Position numbers and translations under genes: made by a program. A stretch of 64,000 bases of DNA, from the IMG/VR virus record IMGVR_UViG_3300027708_000012, positions 281,370 through 345,369 of that record, one strand, 5' to 3'. Below are positions 55,540-62,957 of this stretch, piece by piece. Positions within the stretch are counted from its first letter, which is position 1. Each line of letters starts with the position of its first letter. The notes under the pieces were generated by a model. That model worked only from the letters and a program-made list of their open reading frames with translations. It searched no databases and had not been told where the DNA came from. The DNA is from a virus.

Positions 55540-55945
55540 CTATTGAGTCTTTATCAAAGTAAGTAGGATTACGCTTGCCCCAATTACGCATGATCACAGC
55601 CGCACGGGCATTGGCTTCATTTTCCTGCGGTGATCCGGTGGAGCCAGCATCGTCGTCTTCTAGCTCGTTCTTCAAGTCTTGACTATAATGTACAAGTTCG
55701 TGTGCCAGTGTACGGCATACATCCATAATGTGACGATTCTTTACTGTGATAGTGATATGCTCGCCGCCTGGTTGATAACCGCCAAAACTCTTGTGCTGTA
55801 AGCTACGAGCATTGTCAAAACGAAAATCAAACTTTGGCAAAGTCTTTAATCCCAAGTCTTCTGCGGCAAAGCGCACAAAATCATGTAGGATATCAAAAGT
55901 ATCTCGTTTGTTTAGGCTTTCTGTGAGTAGTTCTTTAATCTTCAT
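55535..55945 (-). CDS. Tagged zinc-metallopeptidase-like protein
   Basis: The 136-residue protein starts MKIKELLTESLNKRDTFDIL, the clearest of the N-terminal tags. It contains the HExxH zinc motif in CRTLAHELVHYSQDLKN and a downstream ENEANARAAVIM that could supply the third ligand Glu. A small SprT/WLM-like protease is likely. The ATG at 55945 is chosen because it begins the tag; an earlier codon would add six residues. Confidence 0.72.
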   Translation of the reverse strand: MKIKELLTESLNKRDTFDILHDFVRFAAEDLGLKTLPKFDFRFDNARSLQHKSFGGYQPGGEHITITVKNRHIMDVCRTLAHELVHYSQDLKNELEDDDAGSTGSPQENEANARAAVIMRNWGKRNPTYFDKDSIE

Positions 55946-55963
55946 ACTATACTTATCTCGCAA

Positions 55964-58273
55964 TCAAGATCCCATAATGAGTATACTGGCCCAGAGATCA
56001 AAACTGGCACTTGTTGGACTAGTACCGCCTGCACCACCTGTACTACTGATAGTGCCATCTGCGGCAATAGTAACTCCAGTACCTGCTTTGACACCGCCCA
56101 ATCGTGATGAAGTAGCTATGGGCAAAGAGTATGGAGTAAATGTGAATACGCCTGCACTGTAACTTAGACTTTCCGTACCCGGACTATTGGTTGAAATGCT
56201 TAGACTGCCAGTTGTGATATAAGCTGCATCGTTGGTAAATGTGCTCACATTGGTAGGTGCACCAGTTAATTTGCTGTATGCCAGACTGGTTAGCCAAGTG
56301 GGATTGGCGTAACTTCCAGTGGTATAAACTCCGTTGGTAACTGTGCCAGCATTGCCTGTGGTATCTTGATTGAGTGTTGGAATGTCTGATGCCACTAGCA
56401 GTCGGAAAGTAGGAGCACCAGATGTACTGTTTGGAGCTGCTAGAACATACTTGGCTGTTTTGCTAGCATATGGATTCTGTGTGTCACCATAACCAGTTGC
56501 TAGTGCAATAGTAACAGCACTGGATCCATCAAAACTTGATCCACTTAATCCAGTACCAATTGTAAGTGAATTAGTAGTACTGGCCTTGATAGTTTTCCCA
56601 GTGTCACCCAATGTCAGTGTCACACCATTAAGTTGAATAGTAGTGTTGACTAGATATGAATTAGCAATAGCTGTTCCATTCCAAGTGCCACTGGTAATTG
56701 TACCCACGCTGGTTAAACTTGAACCAGTTACAGCACTTCCCAATGCTGTTGAACTTAATACATCTGTGCCGTTTATCTTATATGTCTTGCCACTTGCTAG
56801 GTCAACGTTTTCACTTGATGTCCAAGCAGTTGTACTCAACACCCAGTTTAATGTCTTGTCAGTTGTGCCATGTAAGGTAATGCCGCCGCCGTTGGCACTG
56901 GCATCGCTGGCTGTGGCTGGACTTACAGGTTTGGCTAATTCAATATTCTTATCGGCAAATGTGCTTGTGGTAGCATTAATAGTTTCTGTAGTGCCGTTTA
57001 CAGTCAAGTTACCACTGACTATCAAATTTCCGTTAGTTGTAGTATCTACCCCAGTTGCACCAATACTGGTCAAACTGGTCAACGCGGTAACACTGGCTGT
57101 AATATAACTGCTTAGGTCAGGCGGAGTATACTTGAACTTGCCTGTTGTATTACTATATGCTACACTACCACTACCGCTTGCGGAACCCGGAGTATCCATA
57201 CTCAAACTTGTGAGTGTTATATAATTATAACCACTCAGCGTTGAACTTGTTACATAGCTGCTCAATGTGCTTGATAAACTAGTACTAGTTACATAACTAC
57301 TTAGTGTACTAGTTAGGCTGGTACTTGTTACATAACTACTCAATGTGCTTGATAAACTTGAACTTGTTACATAGCTACTCAGTGTGCTAGTTAGACTAGT
57401 GCTAGTTACATATGAACTTAGATCTGGCGGAGTGTAGGTAAACACACCAGTTGTATTGTTATAACTTATTGCACCTGTACCACTTGCGGAATTTGGAGTA
57501 CCAGTGCTTAATGATCCATATACTAGATAATCAGTACCAGCAGTTGCTGTTGATATGACACCACTGGTACCTTTTAATAATCCTGTTAGCGTGCCAATAG
57601 CTACTGTACCGTCACTTGCAATGCTTAATGCTGTTGCTGGAGAACTTGCGCCGGCTTTAAATGTTATTGAACTTGCACTTACTGTATAAGGAACATATCC
57701 TGAGATAGTGTTATTAAGAGCATCATTAGCAATTCCATACGCATTGCTACCAGTACCAAAGCCAAATACAGCACCAGTTGTTCCATTCGCAATCTTTAAT
57801 GTATAGTTAGTGCCGCCAGATGTATCTGTAATTGTCTGACCAGTTGTACTTGGTGAAATATAATCAGTACCAGCAGTGGCCTCTGATATAGCTGTACCGT
57901 TGCCTTTTAACAAACCAGTTACTGTAGTCTGTATTGTGATAGCTGGTGTAGTGGTACTGGTTGCTACTGTTCCAGCAAACCCGTTGGTGCTTACAACACT
58001 TACGCTGGTAACTGTGCCGCTACTAGTTACACCACTTGTAACCCATATCAAGTTGCCGTATGAATCTAAAGATAGTATTTGTCCAGTAGTTCCGCCAGAA
58101 GGAAACGGTTGAAGAGCTACAACGCTTTCTGTTGATGCTACGGATTTTTTAAGATATATTCGCCCGTCATAGGTGTTTAAGGCTATTTCACCTAGTGCTA
58201 AGTCTGTAGTCGCTGGTACTTTACCTGCAACCGCACTTCGTTTAAACTTAACGACGTTTGCCGCTGTGGCCAT
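55964..58273 (-). CDS. Long tail-fibre protein with 13-residue repeats
   Basis: The 769-residue protein starts MATAANVVKFKRSAVAGKVP with LALGEIALNTYDGRIYLKK, an attachment module shared with the 61506 gene. Residues about 290-355 hold five 13-residue repeats of the type TSTSLTSTLSSYV. The rest is Thr/Ser/Gly-rich beta structure. AAAGGAT precedes the ATG and the leader carries a strong hairpin. Probable side or distal tail fibre. Confidence 0.8.
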   Translation of the reverse strand: MATAANVVKFKRSAVAGKVPATTDLALGEIALNTYDGRIYLKKSVASTESVVALQPFPSGGTTGQILSLDSYGNLIWVTSGVTSSGTVTSVSVVSTNGFAGTVATSTTTPAITIQTTVTGLLKGNGTAISEATAGTDYISPSTTGQTITDTSGGTNYTLKIANGTTGAVFGFGTGSNAYGIANDALNNTISGYVPYTVSASSITFKAGASSPATALSIASDGTVAIGTLTGLLKGTSGVISTATAGTDYLVYGSLSTGTPNSASGTGAISYNNTTGVFTYTPPDLSSYVTSTSLTSTLSSYVTSSSLSSTLSSYVTSTSLTSTLSSYVTSTSLSSTLSSYVTSSTLSGYNYITLTSLSMDTPGSASGSGSVAYSNTTGKFKYTPPDLSSYITASVTALTSLTSIGATGVDTTTNGNLIVSGNLTVNGTTETINATTSTFADKNIELAKPVSPATASDASANGGGITLHGTTDKTLNWVLSTTAWTSSENVDLASGKTYKINGTDVLSSTALGSAVTGSSLTSVGTITSGTWNGTAIANSYLVNTTIQLNGVTLTLGDTGKTIKASTTNSLTIGTGLSGSSFDGSSAVTIALATGYGDTQNPYASKTAKYVLAAPNSTSGAPTFRLLVASDIPTLNQDTTGNAGTVTNGVYTTGSYANPTWLTSLAYSKLTGAPTNVSTFTNDAAYITTGSLSISTNSPGTESLSYSAGVFTFTPYSLPIATSSRLGGVKAGTGVTIAADGTISSTGGAGGTSPTSASFDLWASILIMGS
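57230..57420 (-). repeat. 39-bp tandem repeats in a fibre gene
   Basis: Five copies encode SSYVTSTSLTSTL-type 13-residue units; synonymous differences show they are older than the 84-bp repeats. Confidence 0.8.
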
Positions 58274-58309
58274 GTGGCATCCTTTTTAATCCGCTATCAA
58301 GCGAGGAAA

Positions 58310-58336
58310 ACTGAGTGAGTATATACCCACTCAGTA
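58310..58336 (-). promoter_or_regulatory. Leader hairpin of the long fibre gene
   Basis: ACTGAGTG and CACTCAGT pair around GGTATATACT, located right after the late octamer, so the mRNA 5' end would be folded. Confidence 0.6.
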
Positions 58337-58342
58337 TTTATA
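58335..58342 (-). promoter_or_regulatory. T4-type late promoter TATAAATA
   Basis: Perfect octamer 61 bases before the fibre ATG at 58273. Confidence 0.75.
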
Positions 58343-58344
58343 TG

Positions 58345-61300
58345 TTAATAGGATCCACCGTCCAAGTCCGCCCAAACAGGAACACCGTTTTGTAACTGCA
58401 ACGTTTGTCCGTTAGTACCGGCTGCTAGTACGGTCAGTGCTGACAATGAAGAACCAGTGCTTCCAGCATACAACAAATCGCCTTTGCTGTAGCCGCCAAC
58501 TCCAGTGCCGCCGTATTGTGCGGTAATTACTGTAGCATTCCAAGTACCCAATGTAACTGTGCCAAGCCCTGTAATTCCCGTGTCAGTTAATGCAGCCCAA
58601 GTAGGTGCACCTGCGCTGTTCATGGTCAACAATGAAGTTGCTGACGGTTTTGTTAGTTTTGATAGTGTATCGCTAGCACTGGAATATAACAAATCACCAG
58701 TGGCATAAGAAGTTAACCCAGTACCACCTCGAGTGGTTGCAATAGTACTAGCACTCCAAGTACCAGTAGTAACAGTTCCAAGTGTGGTGATTGTGTTTTG
58801 TCCAACATAGCTTGCACTGATATCAATGCTGTCAGCATTTACTGTAATTCTGTTGCTGGTTCCAACAATGTCAAGTACACCACTAGTGTATGTTAAACCA
58901 GCACCTGCTACTGTGCTGGCCAGTTGTACATTATCTCCAGATATTTCAATACCGTTGGCAACATTTACATCTAGTGTGTTGCCAGTCTTACTTAATCCTG
59001 CGCCTGCGGTAATCTGTCCAGCACCGCTGAACTGCACAAACGATAAGCTCGTTGTACCTAATGTAATAGTACCGTCTGTAGTTAATACCCATCCGCTGTC
59101 AGCGTTAGTTGTACCTTCTTCAACAAAGGTAAACATTCCGCTAGTAACTTCTACTCCTGGAGCATTATCGCAATCTTCTGCACGGGTCCACGGGCCGCTG
59201 GCAACAACATAAATGCCGTTGTTTTCACCGGTTGATTGATTCTTAACTAAAACACGATTGCCAACTGCTAGAGCAACATCGTCAATTGTTTGTGTGTTAG
59301 TCAGTGTAATGTTGGCAGTTGTTGCCGCACGTACAGATGCCTTAACATCTAATCCTGAACGAGTAGCATCAACATATGCTTTAGTGGCCGCATCTTGTGC
59401 GCCGGTTGGATCAGATAAGTTAGTAATTCTAGAACTGCTTGCATTAATGGTACCAGTGCCGTTTGGGTCAAATACAATGTCCCCGTTTGTGTCAGTACTG
59501 CTAACTGTATTACCAGTTATGCGAATGTTGTTGACATCAATTTGAGTCAGACCAGCTAGTGTAGTACTAGTTGAACCTAAACTAATATCAGTTGTACCAA
59601 CTGTTACTTTACTGTTTACTAACTGTGTGTTGGTAACGCCACCAGATTTGATAGTTACATCGCCACTGCTTACTGAGAAGCTGGCTGTGTTAAATGTAGC
59701 AACACCTTTTTGTGATGATGTTGCATTACTTGCTGTGACTGTTACAGTACTGCCTGTAGCACTTGTTACAATACCCTGTGCGCTTGTACCAGCAATGGTA
59801 AATGCATTAGTAGCTGGAGTTGCTGAACCAGTATCACCGCTGATAGATTGTGCAACGTCGGTTTTTAACGCAACGTCGCCGCCAGTTACAACAAATCCGC
59901 TAGTATTAAATGTAGAAACACCTTTTATGCTTGATGTAGCTGTGGCCACACTGATTGCTATTTGATTGTCTGTTACTGCTGTGCTGATTGCACCGCTACC
60001 TGCAAATGTTAGTGTATCACTACCTAGCGCAACACCATCAGTTCCTGTGTCGCCTGCAATGTTAAGTGTAGTGCTTATAGATGCAGTTGTTACTGCTGTA
60101 ACCAAACCTTTGCCATTTACTGTGACTACTGGAATTAATGTTGTGGAACCAAATGTTCCAACATCGGTGTTTACAGTGTCTAAGGTAACTGTAATGGTTG
60201 TGTCACCCAAGTTGGTCATCGTAGAGTAACCGTCTACATCACCAGCGATAGTAATAACAGGGTCGTTTACATTAAAATCTAGTACGCCGTTTCCCGCGCC
60301 ATTATCTGTGTAGGTTACGCTAATACCACTTTCGGTATTAGAACTAACCATTGCTCCAACAATGTCTTCAATACGTTCCACATTGACTGTAACAGCACCA
60401 GTAGTTACTGTAAAGTCTGTTGAGTCAAAACTAGCAACACCTTTTACACTTGATGTGGCTGTTGCTACGCTGATGGCCACTTGATTATCTGTTACTGCTG
60501 TGCTGATTGCACCATTACCTGCAAATGTTAATGTATCACTACCCAAAGAAACTGAGTCTGTTCCTGTGCCGCCAGCAATACTAAGACTAGTGCTTATTGA
60601 CGCAGTTGTTACTGATGTAACTAGACCTTTGCCATTTACTGTGACTACTGGTATTGCTGTGGTACTACCAAATGTTCCAACTGTGGTATTAACTGTTTTT
60701 AAAGTAAAATCTAATGTGCCTGCGGGATCGTCGTATGTTGCTAATAGGTCAGTTTCTGTTCCAGAAACCATTGCACCAACAATGTCTTGTATTCTTTCTT
60801 CTTTGACTGTAACAGCGCCGCTTGCAACCGTAAAGTCAGTTGAGTCAAAACTTGCCAAACCTTTGGTGCTTGCTGTAGCGTCTGCAACAGCAACGGTCAC
60901 TGTGTTATCTGTAACAGCAACAGTGATTGGTGATGTGGCACCCGCAAATGTTAAGGTGTCACCTACTAAAGTAACAGTGTCAGTACCTGTGCTACCTGCA
61001 ATAGATAAAGTTGGAGATAACCAACTTGTTGTGCCATCTGTGTTGGCTGTAAGTACATGTCCAGTTGTTGCTGTTCTTACAGCAGGCAATGTAAAACTAT
61101 TACTGCTTGTATTGATCTGTACTTTACCAGTACCGTTGGCAGATAATATTACATTTAAGTCGCCACTAGTGGTGCTTAGAGTATTACCATTTAACGATAG
61201 ATCATCAACTAATAGTTCGTCTAGTTTTTTATTAGCATCGACGATTAAAGCTGAGCTGGCTGTTAGTACACCACGCTCGTGGTCCAGCATGTCCGTAAAA

Positions 61301-61506
61301 TACTTACCACCAATAACAATAACATCATTAGCATTGCCGGTAACACCAACACCGTTTGCACCAATGAATAATCTGTCGCCACCGTTGCTAGTAGGGTTCC
61401 CGCTAGCAGTTAAATAGCTATAGGCTAACTCGCCCAGTTTTAACGATGCTGGTGCACCACTCGTGCCCGATCGTTTAATCTTTATAATATTTGCATCATT
61501 AGCCAT
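58345..61506 (-). CDS. Giant repetitive tail-fibre protein
   Basis: The 1053-residue protein starts MANDANIIKIKRSGTSGAP (attachment module). The middle holds about three imperfect repeats of 100-130 residues built on VGTFGSTTxIPVVTVNGKGLV, SLGSDTLTFAG, AISTAVTDNQVAISVATAT and KGVASFDSTDFTV. A later segment (PTGAQDAATKAYVDATRSGLD to GENNGIYVV) is a common phage fibre module. Likely the long tail fibre shaft. CGGAG precedes the ATG. Confidence 0.82.
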   Translation of the reverse strand: MANDANIIKIKRSGTSGAPASLKLGELAYSYLTASGNPTSNGGDRLFIGANGVGVTGNANDVIVIGGKYFTDMLDHERGVLTASSALIVDANKKLDELLVDDLSLNGNTLSTTSGDLNVILSANGTGKVQINTSSNSFTLPAVRTATTGHVLTANTDGTTSWLSPTLSIAGSTGTDTVTLVGDTLTFAGATSPITVAVTDNTVTVAVADATASTKGLASFDSTDFTVASGAVTVKEERIQDIVGAMVSGTETDLLATYDDPAGTLDFTLKTVNTTVGTFGSTTAIPVVTVNGKGLVTSVTTASISTSLSIAGGTGTDSVSLGSDTLTFAGNGAISTAVTDNQVAISVATATSSVKGVASFDSTDFTVTTGAVTVNVERIEDIVGAMVSSNTESGISVTYTDNGAGNGVLDFNVNDPVITIAGDVDGYSTMTNLGDTTITVTLDTVNTDVGTFGSTTLIPVVTVNGKGLVTAVTTASISTTLNIAGDTGTDGVALGSDTLTFAGSGAISTAVTDNQIAISVATATSSIKGVSTFNTSGFVVTGGDVALKTDVAQSISGDTGSATPATNAFTIAGTSAQGIVTSATGSTVTVTASNATSSQKGVATFNTASFSVSSGDVTIKSGGVTNTQLVNSKVTVGTTDISLGSTSTTLAGLTQIDVNNIRITGNTVSSTDTNGDIVFDPNGTGTINASSSRITNLSDPTGAQDAATKAYVDATRSGLDVKASVRAATTANITLTNTQTIDDVALAVGNRVLVKNQSTGENNGIYVVASGPWTRAEDCDNAPGVEVTSGMFTFVEEGTTNADSGWVLTTDGTITLGTTSLSFVQFSGAGQITAGAGLSKTGNTLDVNVANGIEISGDNVQLASTVAGAGLTYTSGVLDIVGTSNRITVNADSIDISASYVGQNTITTLGTVTTGTWSASTIATTRGGTGLTSYATGDLLYSSASDTLSKLTKPSATSLLTMNSAGAPTWAALTDTGITGLGTVTLGTWNATVITAQYGGTGVGGYSKGDLLYAGSTGSSLSALTVLAAGTNGQTLQLQNGVPVWADLDGGSY

Positions 61507-61523
61507 TTAAACCGCTCCGTTTT

Positions 61524-62435
61524 TTAAAAAAATCCGCCATCCATTTCGTCGGATCTTAAGTTGTTTACTGTATCCCATCTTTCACTGCTGGCATTATAAA
61601 TTAGCAATGCGCCGTCATTTAATGCCGCTCCGCCAGCTGTTGAATTCACATTAGAAATATCTGTTACTGTATTTATTCCAGCACCTTTTGGAACGCTGAT
61701 TGTACCATCTACAGCAACATTCACATGGGTCACAGCTGGATCGCCAGTTTTTACCACACCAAGTCTATCTGACTTAGCTTTAAGTCCTGGATCGCCTGGA
61801 TCGCCTTTAGGTCCAGTATTTCCTGGCTCACCTTGATCGCCCTTTTGTCCTGGAACACCTTGGTCACCTTGAGCAGCAAAAAGCGCCCAGAAACTTGTTT
61901 CTGTTGTTGGTACTTTGTTGGCACTTGATTGTAAGGCTGCATATGAGTTTCCTCGATAAAAAACCACATCGTTAGTGCGATAAAATGCATTGGCACTCCA
62001 TGTTCCCTTTTCAACAAATCCTGGTCCAGAAGGGCCTGGCGGGCCTGGCGGGCCTGCATCGCCTTTTGCGCCTGCTACTGTAGTAACAGCACTAACCCAT
62101 GCTCCGCCGTATCTTACGTATAAATTACCATCATTTGTATCGTACCACAGGTCGCCATCTTGTAAATTTGTAGTAGGCGGAGTTGGGCCAGCTTGACTGT
62201 AATCTGGAACACTAATAGTACCATCTGGGCCAATTGTTACGCCTGCTCCGGCTTTAACGCCGCCAATTTGGCCGGTGCTGGGTGGAGTCAACACATATGT
62301 ACTAGTTCCAGACATCGGAGGATTACCAATAAATCCTTTACCCAGCCATTTTACTCCATCCCATTTATAGGTAATATTGTTGTCGCCTATATAGGTTTGT
62401 CCTATGTAAGGACTTGGAGGAAAATTAAGTATCAT
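61524..62435 (-). CDS. Fibre protein with collagen-like repeats
   Basis: The 303-residue protein has a short N-terminal domain (YIGDNNITYKWDGVKWLGKGF), a GGVKAGAGVTIGPDGTISVP repeat type shared with other fibres, then Gly-X-Y collagen-like stretches (GPPGPPGPSGPG near 130; GDQGVPGQKGDQGEPGNTGP near 195). Such stretches form triple helices in phage fibres and fit a trimeric fibre. Confidence 0.8.
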   Translation of the reverse strand: MILNFPPSPYIGQTYIGDNNITYKWDGVKWLGKGFIGNPPMSGTSTYVLTPPSTGQIGGVKAGAGVTIGPDGTISVPDYSQAGPTPPTTNLQDGDLWYDTNDGNLYVRYGGAWVSAVTTVAGAKGDAGPPGPPGPSGPGFVEKGTWSANAFYRTNDVVFYRGNSYAALQSSANKVPTTETSFWALFAAQGDQGVPGQKGDQGEPGNTGPKGDPGDPGLKAKSDRLGVVKTGDPAVTHVNVAVDGTISVPKGAGINTVTDISNVNSTAGGAALNDGALLIYNASSERWDTVNNLRSDEMDGGFF

Positions 62436-62450
62436 TCAAGTTCCTTTTAA

Positions 62451-62957
62451 TTAGAATCCCGGGCCAGCTGGGTTATAGTACAACAATCCTGTGAAGTCAT
62501 CTGTCTTGGCGGTTGAGCTGTTGCTCCAGTAAAATGTATATTCACCGCCAGCCACTCTATTACCCCATTGTATGCGTAAGGGATAAGACTGTCCACCAGT
62601 TAGTGATATAGGCGCACTGGTTTTTGGGGTTTCTCCCTCAAACTCGCGTATATCGTAATTACTGTTAGTATATGTTGAAATAGCTTTGTTACCTATCCAG
62701 AAGTAACATGCATCGTCGACATTTGAGTAAAATGTATAGCTGTCTGTAACTTTTGGTCTGAAATACCCTATGATTTGTCTGCTAAGTGGATATACGCCTG
62801 TGCCAAAACTAGTTAAATTATATCTACCAGTTGACGACGTTGGTGTTCGACTAGTAAACCAAGTACTATCGCCATTAAAATATCCACTATAGGTTGAAAG
62901 ATATAATCCAGTACCAGATGTGGCTAGATGTGTTCTATGAAAATTTGCTCTAGGCAT
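62451..62957 (-). CDS. GLEYA/PA14-like adhesin domain protein
   Basis: The 168-residue protein is a single beta-rich domain with IIGYFRPKVTDSYTFYSNVDDACYFWIGNKA, the G-x-F-x-P-x-x-T-x-x-Y-T-F then D-D-x-x-x-x-W-I-G layout of GLEYA/PA14 lectin-like domains known from fungal and bacterial adhesins. It probably binds a surface glycan at a fibre tip. It overlaps the upstream fibre gene by one base. Confidence 0.68.
   Translation of the reverse strand: MPRANFHRTHLATSGTGLYLSTYSGYFNGDSTWFTSRTPTSSTGRYNLTSFGTGVYPLSRQIIGYFRPKVTDSYTFYSNVDDACYFWIGNKAISTYTNSNYDIREFEGETPKTSAPISLTGGQSYPLRIQWGNRVAGGEYTFYWSNSSTAKTDDFTGLLYYNPAGPGF

Noticed and set aside
60500-61417. 305-codon rightward open frame opposite the giant fibre gene
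   Set aside because: It is a shadow of a low-complexity Thr/Val/Ala-rich gene on the other strand; no ribosome site or domain, and similar shadows occur opposite all repetitive fibre genes.
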